Assembly (NCBI GenBank): GCA_020073375.1
Contig: JAIQFG010000058.1
Span: forward strand, 1 to 61,003
Length of the DNA stretch: 61,003 nucleotides
Reading direction: 5' to 3'
Source: Terriglobia bacterium
Lineage (GTDB): Bacteria; Acidobacteriota; Terriglobia; Acidiferrales; UBA7541
The notes beneath the pieces are model-generated. The model did not search any database. It was not told the DNA's origin and saw only the letters and a program-made list of their open reading frames with translations. The position numbers and the translations under genes were made by a program. Shown here piece after piece: positions 1 through 8,024 of the stretch. Within the stretch, counting starts at the first letter, position 1; the number at the start of each line of letters is the position of its first letter.

Positions 1-1
1 T

Positions 2-1060
2 TCGCGCCGCCAGCTGGACCTGGCGCACTTGCAGGCGCGGCGCGCCGCGCACATTGTACAGAGCCTGCTGGTTTTTTCGCGGCCCGCGACGCCGCGCAGC
101 ACGCTGCTTCACTTGCCCGATTTGATCCAGCGCACCTTGCAGCTTCACGAACATTCCCTGCGCGTGAATAACATCCGCGTGGACCTGGTGGCGCGGCCCG
201 ATCTGCCCACGGTGCTCGGCGATTCCAATCAGCTTACACAGGTATTTTTGAATCTGATCGTCAACGCCGAGCAGGCCATCCGGGAAGTCCGCGAACAGGG
301 CACGCTGCGGATTCGCCTGGGAGTGGTGGGCGACCGCGTGCTGATTACTTTCCAGGACGATGGTGTGGGCATCCGCCGCGAAACGCTGCCGCGCATTTTC
401 GATCCGTTCTTCACCACCAAGCGGCCCGGACGCGGCACCGGCCTGGGCCTCAGCATCTGCATGGCGATCATCCGCGAACATAACGGGGACATTTCCGCGC
501 AGCCGCTATCGGACGGCGGTTCGGTCTTTACTGTTTCGTTGCCCGTGTGCACGGAATCGGTGGCGCTTGCCGATCCCTTTTCCGCCCCCGCTCCCAATCG
601 TGTTGAATCCCCCGCGTCGGCCGCGGCGTCCCCGGGAGCGAAGAGAATCCTTGTCGTGGACGACGAGGAAAGCATCCTCGAACTTGTGTCCGACACGCTG
701 GGCGCCCGCGGGTATTCCGTGGATCGCGCCGCCACCTGCGAGCACGCGATCGAGCAGGCCGGCCGAAATTCCTACGACGCCATTCTGTGCGACCTGAATC
801 TGGGCACCGAGGCCGGACACATCGTTTCCGGATTCGATCTACACGACCGCATATGTGAAAAAGCGCAGACAAGTTCCGGCGCCTGCCCGCATTTCATTTT
901 CATGAGTGGCGACTTGGTGGAAGCGGCCATCGGCGAACAGGCCGCCCGCGAGGGAAATCGTTTTCTTCAGAAGCCGTTCCGCATCGCGGAATTGGTTGCG
1001 CTGCTGGAGGAGTTGCCCGCCCCGGTTTCCGTCCTCGATCCGAAGAATAGTTCGTCCTGA
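2..1060 (+). CDS. Hybrid sensor histidine kinase with C-terminal receiver (5' partial)
   Basis: The gene enters from the left edge, so its start and sensor region are missing. Numbering from the Leu codon at 29, the visible part is the tail of the dimerisation helix (HIVQSLLVFSRP, 8-19), a HATPase domain with N box around Asn79, G1 box DDGVGI (110-115), F box FDPFF (124-128) and G2 box GTGLGL (136-141), then a Pro/Ala-rich linker and a CheY-like receiver (about 206-328) with Asp211/Asp212, phospho-acceptor Asp255, Ser293 and Lys315. The family autophosphorylates on histidine and transfers to aspartate; the phosphohistidine lies outside the window. A receiver after the kinase implies an internal relay or a regulatory receiver. 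The input signal cannot be told from this fragment. Confidence 0.9.
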   Translation, partial: SRRQLDLAHLQARRAAHIVQSLLVFSRPATPRSTLLHLPDLIQRTLQLHEHSLRVNNIRVDLVARPDLPTVLGDSNQLTQVFLNLIVNAEQAIREVREQGTLRIRLGVVGDRVLITFQDDGVGIRRETLPRIFDPFFTTKRPGRGTGLGLSICMAIIREHNGDISAQPLSDGGSVFTVSLPVCTESVALADPFSAPAPNRVESPASAAASPGAKRILVVDDEESILELVSDTLGARGYSVDRAATCEHAIEQAGRNSYDAILCDLNLGTEAGHIVSGFDLHDRICEKAQTSSGACPHFIFMSGDLVEAAIGEQAAREGNRFLQKPFRIAELVALLEELPAPVSVLDPKNSSS

Positions 1061-1193
1061 GCCGGCCCCCATAACCTTGACGGGTGATATTGCCCGAGTC
1101 GGCGCAATTAAAGTATTTTTCAAGATGCGCGCAGGTACGTATTTTCGGGAGCGGGGGCGGCGCGCAAGCCGCCAAGCGTGCCGAAATCGAAAT

Positions 1194-2108
1194 TTATTTT
1201 GACGTCTTCGTCCCCGGCAAATCGATCCCGAAATCCCACACGTAGCCGCTGGGCCCCTCGTCGGTCATTTCGATGAAGGCATATTCGCCGGGCTCCAGGC
1301 GCTGCTCGACGGTGTAACGGAAGACGCCGCGCGCCGGGGTCCACGTCTGGATGGCGATGTCGTTGGCCTTGTGTTTTTCCTCGCCCGTGAAGAGGACGCT
1401 GATGTCGTCCAGGACGCGGCGGCCTCCCTTGACCTGCGCGCGGAGCAGGTGGAAGCGCGGCTCGCGGTCGTCGGAAGGGCGCATGAAGAATTCCGGCTCG
1501 GCGGTCTTGATCCGCAGGGCCGCGCGTTCGCCGGGAATTTGCATTGTTTTTTTGCCGGGGATGAACGGAACACCGGTCATGATTTTTTCGACTTCGCGGC
1601 CCGCGGAGACTTTCACGTCGGCATTGCTCTGCTTCATCTGGCGAACCTGGCTGTCGCGGTCCAGGGCGTACAGCCCGATTCCGTCCGGCAGGAAGAGCCC
1701 CGGCTTGATCTGCAGGCTCAGGTCCACGTCGATGTCCTTGGTGCGTTCGGCTATGTCGGAGGCGTGGATCTTGGCCTTGAGCGCCGTGTCTCGCGCGGCC
1801 TGTTCGGCTTCGGATTTGTTCGTGGCGTCCCAATCGACCATCGCGGCGGGAATTTCCTCCCAGTCGGAGCGCTCCAGGCTCCAGTAGCGCACCCGGTCGC
1901 CCTCCACGGAGTATTCGCGCGCCACTTGAATCGTCCCATCTTTCAGAATTAGCTTCTTGCCCTTGGGCAATGGGACGGGAATGGATTTGCCGGCAGGCGC
2001 CGGTGTGGGATTTACGCCTTGCCGCGCGGAAAGCGAGGCTGATTGGCCGGCCAGGACCGCCAGCAATATTGCCAGAGTGCCGAAAACAGGAATGGATGGC
2101 TTCTTCAT
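1194..2108 (-). CDS. Secreted protein of unknown function
   Basis: This 304-residue product starts at the ATG ending at 2108, which puts a classic signal peptide first (MKKPSIP, then a hydrophobic stretch ending near SLSA, about residues 1-30). An upstream in-frame start would add 16 residues without a signal character. The mature part begins with a Pro-rich segment followed by KGKKLILKDGTIQVAREY, a pattern seen in many acidobacterial exported proteins, then a charged helical middle and a beta-rich C-terminus ending EYAFIEMTDEG...DFGIDLPG. I recognise no catalytic motif. It is convergent with the histidine kinase, and a palindromic repeat lies about 110 bases upstream. Probably a periplasmic or surface protein; function unknown. 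Confidence 0.7.
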   Translation of the reverse strand: MKKPSIPVFGTLAILLAVLAGQSASLSARQGVNPTPAPAGKSIPVPLPKGKKLILKDGTIQVAREYSVEGDRVRYWSLERSDWEEIPAAMVDWDATNKSEAEQAARDTALKAKIHASDIAERTKDIDVDLSLQIKPGLFLPDGIGLYALDRDSQVRQMKQSNADVKVSAGREVEKIMTGVPFIPGKKTMQIPGERAALRIKTAEPEFFMRPSDDREPRFHLLRAQVKGGRRVLDDISVLFTGEEKHKANDIAIQTWTPARGVFRYTVEQRLEPGEYAFIEMTDEGPSGYVWDFGIDLPGTKTSK

Positions 2109-2218
2109 GGTTCCGAAACAGCTGATCCCCGCTGCCATTGTACGATGCCGCAACACACGCGCGGGTTTTTCCAGATGGCCTGAGGATACCGCCGGGGAAC
2201 GACGGAGGCAATGCCCCA

Positions 2219-2295
2219 GTAGGACAGGCTTCAGCCTGTCGGGTTTGGTTTCGGTGAAGGAAAAGCAAAAGCGACAGGCTTGAAGCCTGTCCTAC
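2219..2295. repeat. REPIN-like inverted palindrome pair, GACAGGCTTCAGCCTGTC type
   Basis: Two inverted copies of an 18-base imperfect palindrome face each other across about 40 bases. The left copy starts GTAG and reads GACAGGCTTCAGCCTGTC; the right copy reads GACAGGCTTGAAGCCTGTC and ends CTAC. Sister copies lie at 24189-24263, 26148-26227 and, decayed, at 52471-52546. The arrangement matches REP doublets (REPIN/BIME) with a conserved GTAG foot. It lies between two minus-strand genes. Confidence 0.8.
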
Positions 2296-2353
2296 TTGAG
2301 AAGGAATCCCGGTTCGGTGAATTCTATTGGTTTAGGGGGTAAGGGACCGCGAA

Positions 2354-2563
2354 CTAGTGCTCGCAACGCGGCTGCAAGACAGCCAATACGCTGAGATCGG
2401 CGTTGGTGAAAAGGCGGCGTTCGGTCTGGCCCCCGGCGGCGCGCACCACCGAGCCGAGATGCTTGGTCCGGGCGACTCCATGCAGATGCTCCAAGCAAAT
2501 TCCCGTCAGCCGGGAAGTTTCCTCGTCGGTAAAAATCTTCTGGCTTGATTTGACCGTGACCAT
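2354..2563 (-). CDS. Small protein of unknown function, 69 residues
   Basis: A 69-residue product beginning MVTVKSSQKIFTDEE. The start is supported by AGGAG about 6 bases upstream of the ATG (GCCTAGGAGACCC on the minus strand). The composition is balanced, with regular amphipathic segments (EETSRLTGICLEHLHGVA, then FTNADLSVLAVLQP) and no Arg/Pro excess of the kind seen in shadow frames, so it looks like a genuine gene. The pattern FTNADLSVL might be the end of a small winged-helix or MerR-like fold, but this is a guess. It stands alone between the DinB gene and the palindromic repeat. Confidence 0.55.
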   Translation of the reverse strand: MVTVKSSQKIFTDEETSRLTGICLEHLHGVARTKHLGSVVRAAGGQTERRLFTNADLSVLAVLQPRCEH

Positions 2564-2804
2564 GGGTCTCCTAGGCTAATCCGGCTGGGTCTGCCACACA
2601 GAGAGGCAGGCCACCAGACACGCGCGCACGAGAAATTCCGAGCAATCTCTCTTCCGTTCGTTCAGTTTCCCACCCACTTCTCTCAGCAAAGTTACAACCG
2701 GATAAAATAAAAGGATTTAACGGCAGAAAAGTTTGGGGGCAGGCGCCGCCTGCAAAGAAGCACGGAACTTCCTGTTTGAAAATAATGCCATTTCTGGTAG
2801 CCAG

Positions 2805-3326
2805 CTATGAACTTTTGTGCACTTCCCTGGCCTCGTCCAGTTGCTTTGCGTGCCTCACGTCATGCGCCGCCAATAGCCGAAACCAGTCGTAATAGTTCAG
2901 GCTGCCTAGAAAAGGATGCTGCAGCCGGTAACGCCGGAGATTTCTTTCCCGACCCGCTTCCAGCAGGGAGAGCGTGCGCGTGCGCTGGTCGCCGAGGCGC
3001 GATAGCATTACATCGCGATCGTCGAGCAGCAATGTGTCCAGTGGAATGGGCGTTTTCACGCGGCGGCCGCGCCACGCGACCAGCGCAACAGGCACGTGAA
3101 ATCGTTTCAGGATGGGAACCGCGACGGGAGGCTTCCGAGTGATCTTCGCGGCCGCGCCGGCCATCAGCGTTTCGACCATGGTCACATGCGCGACAATTTC
3201 CGCGGCCGACCATGCGTCTTCATTTGGCGGCGTTCGCCAATGCGGACCCGGGATCCTGCGCGCGGCCGTCTCGAATCGTTCCCTTGCGCGGCGCAGGCGT
3301 TCGATCAGTGGCCCTAGGTTCGTCAT
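2805..3326 (-). CDS. DinB-like four-helix metalloprotein
   Basis: A 173-residue all-helical protein of the DinB/DfsB superfamily. The three-histidine metal site typical of the family is visible: His47 in AHVTMVE and His155/His159 in AAHDVRHAKQL near the C-terminus. Members bind a divalent metal and some use bacillithiol or mycothiol as thiol cofactor; most are unassigned. The ATG lies 9 bases after the gatA stop, so it is probably co-transcribed and translationally coupled with gatCA. No Shine-Dalgarno is obvious, consistent with coupling. Its link to tRNA amidation, if any, is unknown. Confidence 0.75.
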   Translation of the reverse strand: MTNLGPLIERLRRARERFETAARRIPGPHWRTPPNEDAWSAAEIVAHVTMVETLMAGAAAKITRKPPVAVPILKRFHVPVALVAWRGRRVKTPIPLDTLLLDDRDVMLSRLGDQRTRTLSLLEAGRERNLRRYRLQHPFLGSLNYYDWFRLLAAHDVRHAKQLDEAREVHKSS

Positions 3327-3335
3327 TGCCGGGCG

Positions 3336-4781
3336 CTATAGATCCGATCCGCCGGCGCGCTCAAAGGCATGGGCCACGTGCAAAACTCGATCCTCGCCAA
3401 AGGCCGGGCCGTACACTTGCAGCCCAATGGGCAGGCCTTTGGAGGTCTTTCCGCTGGGGATGGAGATTCCAGGAACGCCCGCCATGGATCCTGTAACTGT
3501 ATAACTGTCAGCAAGATACATCTGCAGCGGGTTGGCCGTCCGTTCGCCCAGACGGAACGGCGGGACCGGAGAAGTCGGCGTGATGATAACGTCCGCTTTC
3601 TCGAAGGCTTCACGGAAATCGCGCGCGATCAGGGCGCGAATTTTCTGGCCCTTCAAATAGTACGCATCGTAGTAGCCGGCCGAAAGCACATAGGTGCCCA
3701 GGACGATGCGGCGCTTCACTTCGGGGCCGAATCCTCGCCCGCGCGTCTTCTTATACATCTCCATGAGTGTCGCTCCGGGGACGCGCGGACCATAGCGCAC
3801 GCCATCGAAACGGGCGAGGTTGGAGCTGGCTTCGGCTGTTGCCAGGATGTAGTAAGCCGCGATGGCGTAGTCGGTGTTCGGCATGCGAATCGAAACGCGC
3901 TTGCACCCGAGTTTTTCAAGCAGGCGAATTCCCGCTTCGATTTTCTCTCGCACTTCCGGGTCGATCCCTTCGCCGAAATAATCGTCGGGGATGCCCATGC
4001 GCAGCCCATGCAACGAGCGATCGAGTCCGCTGAGATAATCGGGCACAGCCGCGCCCGATGAGGTCGCATCGCGAGGGTCTCGACCGGCAATGACGGACAT
4101 CACGCTGGCCGCATCGCGCACCGTGCGCGCGAATGGGCCGATGCGATCGAGCGACGATGCGTACGCGATCAATCCATAGCGCGAAACGCGGCCATAGCTT
4201 GGATTCATCGCCGGCACGCCGCAAAACGAGCCGGGCTGCCGGATCGACCCCCCCGTATCGGTTCCCAGGGAAACGACGGCCAGGCCCGCGGCTACCGCCG
4301 CGGCGGACCCTCCGCTGGATCCTCCGGGAACGTGATCCGGGGCCACAGGATTGCGTACCGGGCCATAGGCTGAGTTTTCGTTCGAACTGCCCATCGCGAA
4401 TTCATCGCAATTGGTCTTGCCCAGGACGATGGCCCCGGCGTTTTCCAGGCGCGTGACGGCCGTCGCGTCATACGGCGGTTTGTATCCTTCCAGGATACGC
4501 GAGCCGCACGTGGTGGGTATGCCGCGCGTGCTGATCACGTCCTTCACGGCCAGGGGCACGCCCGCCAGCGGCGGAAGGGCGTCGCCCGCGGCGATGGCGG
4601 CATCGATCTTGTCAGCCTGGGCGAAGGCGCGCTCGGGAGAAAGCGCCAAATAGATGTTGAACTTGGGATTCGCTTGCTCGATGCGCGCGTAGAACTCGTT
4701 GATCAGTTCGCGCGCGGAAATCTTCCTGGAATCCAGCGCCGCCTGGACTTCCGAAATCGTCCATGTCGCCGGGGCGCTCAC
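3336..4781 (-). CDS. gatA: Glutamyl-tRNA(Gln)/Asp-tRNA(Asn) amidotransferase subunit A
   Basis: This 481-residue protein is the amidase subunit of GatCAB, which releases ammonia from glutamine to convert Glu-tRNA(Gln) (and Asp-tRNA(Asn)) to the amidated form in the cytosol. The Ser-cisSer-Lys triad is present: Lys80 in GVPLAVKDV, Ser155 in the [14 protein letters not shown] signature (153-166), and Ser179 in DTGGSIRQP. The family core [17 protein letters not shown] is intact and length is normal. The start overlaps the gatC stop by four bases (ATGA), a typical operon junction. gatB is not in the window. One mild departure is [15 protein letters not shown], where most homologues read GVVGLKPTYGRVS. 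Confidence 0.96.
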   Translation of the reverse strand: MSAPATWTISEVQAALDSRKISARELINEFYARIEQANPKFNIYLALSPERAFAQADKIDAAIAAGDALPPLAGVPLAVKDVISTRGIPTTCGSRILEGYKPPYDATAVTRLENAGAIVLGKTNCDEFAMGSSNENSAYGPVRNPVAPDHVPGGSSGGSAAAVAAGLAVVSLGTDTGGSIRQPGSFCGVPAMNPSYGRVSRYGLIAYASSLDRIGPFARTVRDAASVMSVIAGRDPRDATSSGAAVPDYLSGLDRSLHGLRMGIPDDYFGEGIDPEVREKIEAGIRLLEKLGCKRVSIRMPNTDYAIAAYYILATAEASSNLARFDGVRYGPRVPGATLMEMYKKTRGRGFGPEVKRRIVLGTYVLSAGYYDAYYLKGQKIRALIARDFREAFEKADVIITPTSPVPPFRLGERTANPLQMYLADSYTVTGSMAGVPGISIPSGKTSKGLPIGLQVYGPAFGEDRVLHVAHAFERAGGSDL

Positions 4782-5077
4782 TTTTCGATCACCCGGGGAA
4801 CGCGGAAATAGGGGGCTTCGGGATCGGGGGCGCCCTCGAGCACTTCAGTGATAATGTCGGCGCGCACGACGACGTCTTCGCGCAGCGGCGCGTCATCGGC
4901 CGAGGCGGCCACCACCTGCGTCATGGGTTCGACGCTCGAAGTGTCAATCGCATTCAGCTTATCGATGTATGTGAGGATGTCGTCAAGCTGGCCGCGATAG
5001 GTTTCCACCTCGGCGTCGGTCAGTTCCAGATTGGCCAGCGCGGCCACTTTCAGGACGTCATCCCTGCTGATTTTCAT
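4778..5077 (-). CDS. gatC: Glutamyl-tRNA(Gln)/Asp-tRNA(Asn) amidotransferase subunit C
   Basis: A 99-residue protein matching GatC in length and pattern: an N-terminal helix MKISRDDVLKVAALANLEL, then the DDILTYIDKLN segment, and the characteristic proline-rich tail with PLREDVV and the ending [13 protein letters not shown]. GatC wraps around GatA and tethers GatB, stabilising the complex; it has no catalytic residues. It is first in the minus-strand operon gatC-gatA-DinB, with a 4-base overlap to gatA. Its upstream region is shared divergently with the ExeA-like ATPase gene. Confidence 0.95.
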   Translation of the reverse strand: MKISRDDVLKVAALANLELTDAEVETYRGQLDDILTYIDKLNAIDTSSVEPMTQVVAASADDAPLREDVVVRADIITEVLEGAPDPEAPYFRVPRVIEK

Positions 5078-5387
5078 GCCTATTCCTTGAAATGCAAATG
5101 GGAGATTCTAGCACATGCGCCAAGGGCTGCCCGCCTCCCGCAGGGCCATATGTGCTTCCCAGTCGGCTCTTCTTGCCTAGTACTAGGACCCGGGTAACAA
5201 AAAATATGATCCCCCTCACCTATCGCGCCGTCACTAAACCCCTGCCTACAATGTGTTTGGAGGCAAGGAGTTTCAACCCCCTCCAAACTGAGTTCGGCCC
5301 CCCTGTTGCCGGGTAGCCGGATGGCCAGGACCGAAACTCAAGCTAGAAATTGCCCTAATGGGCAGTAGAGGCCTGTAGCGCATAACC
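5078..5387. other. Divergent intergenic leader with two strong inverted repeats
   Basis: This 310-base gap separates gatC (leftward) from the ATPase gene (rightward). It has no convincing gene. It contains a perfect 12-base palindrome CCTAGTACTAGG at 5176-5187, a possible operator, and a 9-base perfect stem GTTTGGAGG/CCTCCAAAC (5255-5263 with 5280-5288) in what would be the ATPase mRNA leader. A second small stem GCCC/GGGC lies near 5352. TACAAT at 5247-5252 looks like a -10 box but has no matching -35. I compared it with the c-di-GMP-I riboswitch pattern and it does not fit. Confidence 0.5.
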
Positions 5388-7487
5388 ATGAACCTGATCA
5401 CACCAGCGATCGACGCGTTCTTGGCCACCGGGGCACTTGCAGTCCTGGTGGGCCTGCTGGCGATCAAGCTGAGATCAAGAAATCGAAAAATGAAGATCGG
5501 GCCAAGCCCCAACGCCCATTACGCCGCGATCATCCGCCAGGCGGGGGGAACGGCGCGATCCAGTACTGCAGGGAATTCGGCGCGGCGGCGCCCGGCACGC
5601 AAGCCGGCATCGGCACTAGAACCGCGAAACGGATTTGACCGTGTTCCACGAGAGAGGGAGAAAACCATGGAGCGGGAAACCATCGAGAACCAAATGGCTG
5701 CACCCATGAATTATCAGGATGCGGGTGTTTCCAGCGCTGCGCCGGTGGAAGCCGGGTTATTGCTGCAGGAGCCGGCATCAGTGAGCATGACGCAGGAAAC
5801 TCTCCCGCCGTCGATGCTGCCTTCGGCAGTCGCGCAGGAGAGTTCCCCATTGCCGGCTGAGGTGCGCGTCGCAAATATGGATGCGAGCCGTGCGCTCGAA
5901 TTGGGGGCCATCCCCGAATCCACAGAGAGCGACGACAGCGAATTCGATTACGATGCCTTCGCGGAAACTCCGGAACCGGAGCAAGCCCCGGCCGCGGTGA
6001 CGTCCTCCGCGCTGTGCCTATGGGAGGGAGAAAGCCGCGGCACGAGCGTGATGGACATCCACAGCGAAGATCTGTTTGACCCTTCCTCGGTTTACGTAGC
6101 CCCCGAGCTCCCGGACATGCCGGAAGTGCGAAATTACCTGTCGGTGGATGAAGAAGCCGAGGCCACCGGGAATTTTCAGCGGATGGAGGAATTTGCCGGC
6201 GCGGAACTGGATGCACCGGAGCAAATACCGTACGTTCCCGCCGAGCTGAAATCGACGGGGCCGACGCTGCTGTCGTTCCATGGATTGAAGCAGCAGCCGT
6301 TTGACGTTACTCCGGACCCTGCCTATCTGTACTTCAGCCCGTCGCACCGCGACGCGCTGGAATCGATTTCCGAGGGCATTGAAAATTTCCGTGGATTCAT
6401 GACGCTGGTGGCCGAACCGGGAATGGGCAAGACCACGCTTCTGAACAAGTTGATGGAGGAATGGAGCGCGTCGGCGCGCGTGGTGTTCCTGTTCCAGACC
6501 CAGTGCAACTCAAACGAATTGCTCGCGTTCATCCTGAACGAATTGGAAGTCGACCACAACGGAATGGACGTCGTGGCCATGCACCGCGCGCTGAACCAGG
6601 TACTGCTTGAGGAAATGTTGCGCGGGCGCCGATTCGTCCTGATCGTCGACGAAGGACAGAACCTGCAGGATTCGGTGCTGGAAACGATTCGACTGCTGTC
6701 GGATTTCGAGACCGCTCATTCCAAGCTGATTCAAATTGTGCTGGCCGGGCAGCCTCAGATGGTGGATACGCTGCTGCGGCCGAACCTGGTGCAGTTGCGC
6801 CAGCGCATCGCTGTGCTCTCCAACCTGAAGTCGCTGACCGCCGCAGAGTCGTCCGCGTACGTGGAACACCGCCTGCGCGCGGCCGGATGGAAGGGCGAGA
6901 CTCTCTTTACGCCCGAGGCCCTGCAATCCATAGCGGAGTTGAGCGGCGGCGTCCCGCGGACGATCAACAATCTGTGCTTCAACGCGTTGCTGAAGGCGTT
7001 CACGCGCCGGCAGGAAATTGTCAGTGCCGAAATCGTGGAGGAAATCGCCGGGAAGCTGCACCTGGAAGCGCTGGCCCGCCCCGCGGAAAAAGTCGCGGCC
7101 GTGGAAACGCCGGCCGCCCCTGCTCCGCAAGCGCCCGCCGAGAGCACCAGCACCGCGGAAATTATTCGCGCTCTGACCGCGGTCATCTCAGCGGCGGCGG
7201 CCCGGCCGGTTGCGGAAACGCCCCGTCCAGTTGCAGAGCCCGAGCCTGTTGCGAAGGCGGAATCGAAATCCGGCCTTGTGGTAAACGGAAAGCTGATCGA
7301 AAAAATCAAGTGCCAGGGCTGGAGCAAGAAGCTTGAATACCGGCTCGACGTTTCCTTCGAGCGCGATCCGCTCACCGGCGTAGGCGTGGCCGACCGGCAC
7401 TACTGCTGCTATTTCTACGTGGGCGAAGCGGAAGCCGCCGGGCTGCAGGTGGGCAAACCGATCAGCGTGCGGATTGAGCAGCAATAA
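5388..7487 (+). CDS. Membrane-anchored ExeA/GspA-like AAA+ ATPase
   Basis: A 699-residue protein. Residues 7-28 form one transmembrane helix (AIDAFLATGALAVLVGLLAI) followed by a basic stretch, then about 250 residues of Pro/Glu/Ala-rich, probably disordered linker. From 290 to about 565 lies an ExeA-type AAA+ domain: FHGLKQQPFDVTPD start, Walker A EPGMGKTT (343-350), Walker B FVLIVDEGQ (415-423), and the sensor region GGVPRTINNLC. After a second Ala/Pro linker, a small C-terminal domain (about 645-699) with two adjacent Cys (HYCCYFYVG) closes the protein. ExeA-like ATPases help place secretion machines in the wall, but the usual C-terminal peptidoglycan-binding domain is not evident here. It is a single gene with no secretion genes beside it, so its target machine is unknown. 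Confidence 0.85.
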   Translation: MNLITPAIDAFLATGALAVLVGLLAIKLRSRNRKMKIGPSPNAHYAAIIRQAGGTARSSTAGNSARRRPARKPASALEPRNGFDRVPREREKTMERETIENQMAAPMNYQDAGVSSAAPVEAGLLLQEPASVSMTQETLPPSMLPSAVAQESSPLPAEVRVANMDASRALELGAIPESTESDDSEFDYDAFAETPEPEQAPAAVTSSALCLWEGESRGTSVMDIHSEDLFDPSSVYVAPELPDMPEVRNYLSVDEEAEATGNFQRMEEFAGAELDAPEQIPYVPAELKSTGPTLLSFHGLKQQPFDVTPDPAYLYFSPSHRDALESISEGIENFRGFMTLVAEPGMGKTTLLNKLMEEWSASARVVFLFQTQCNSNELLAFILNELEVDHNGMDVVAMHRALNQVLLEEMLRGRRFVLIVDEGQNLQDSVLETIRLLSDFETAHSKLIQIVLAGQPQMVDTLLRPNLVQLRQRIAVLSNLKSLTAAESSAYVEHRLRAAGWKGETLFTPEALQSIAELSGGVPRTINNLCFNALLKAFTRRQEIVSAEIVEEIAGKLHLEALARPAEKVAAVETPAAPAPQAPAESTSTAEIIRALTAVISAAAARPVAETPRPVAEPEPVAKAESKSGLVVNGKLIEKIKCQGWSKKLEYRLDVSFERDPLTGVGVADRHYCCYFYVGEAEAAGLQVGKPISVRIEQQ

Positions 7488-7547
7488 ACGGGACTGGAAT
7501 TTCCAATGGTGGAGCAGGGCGCAATCAGCTGCGCTTTTGCCCGCGGC

Positions 7548-7928
7548 TTATGAACGGGACGCCGGCAATGCGCGAATCCAATTCTGCGCCGCCGTCAGAT
7601 CGCGAAACGGTTCCACGATGCATGTATCTTCGACCAGCATCTGGAGCATGCGGATCATCCCGTAGCCCACATCGTTGGGAACCACCACCGCAGTGGCGCC
7701 CAACTTGTTCCCCCGGGACAGCATTCCCAGCAATCCCACAATTTCGCGCATATCCATTGGAGAAAGCTGCACCATTGCTTCCCGCGCGTCGATGATTTCG
7801 CGGCAACCGAGCAGATCGCTTGCCTGTTCCTTGAGCAAGTGCGCGCGGACGTCCTCAATTGTCACGGTTCCGCTGGCCACAGCTTGAATCTCTTTATGGG
7901 TCTGGTCGAGGCGGTATTCGATACTCAT
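7548..7928 (-). CDS. STAS/SpoIIAA-like protein of unknown function
   Basis: A 126-residue cytosolic protein that begins MSIEYRLDQTHKEIQAVASG and continues with alternating strands and helices (TIEDVRAHLL, EIIDAREAMVQLS, LGATAVVVPNDVGYGMIRML). The pattern of two N-terminal strands, a helix, and a DAREA strand end is typical of the SpoIIAA/STAS-like fold seen in many short acidobacterial and proteobacterial proteins. No catalytic residues are evident. It is convergent with the ATPase gene (60-base gap) and lies downstream, in the same direction, of the GMC oxidoreductase gene. A role as protein-binding regulator is inference from fold only. Confidence 0.6.
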   Translation of the reverse strand: MSIEYRLDQTHKEIQAVASGTVTIEDVRAHLLKEQASDLLGCREIIDAREAMVQLSPMDMREIVGLLGMLSRGNKLGATAVVVPNDVGYGMIRMLQMLVEDTCIVEPFRDLTAAQNWIRALPASRS

Positions 7929-8024
7929 TGCGGCGAGCCTCCCTTAATCCGACCTTGCTGCCCTGAATCCTTTCCCGCGTTCTCCACTACTTCGCAAACG
8001 TCCGCAGTGCCCCGGTAAAGTGAA

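Noticed and set aside
5078..5387. c-di-GMP-I riboswitch before the ATPase gene
   Set aside because: The conserved GGACGCAAAGCC and GGTAGCxGGG blocks are not present.
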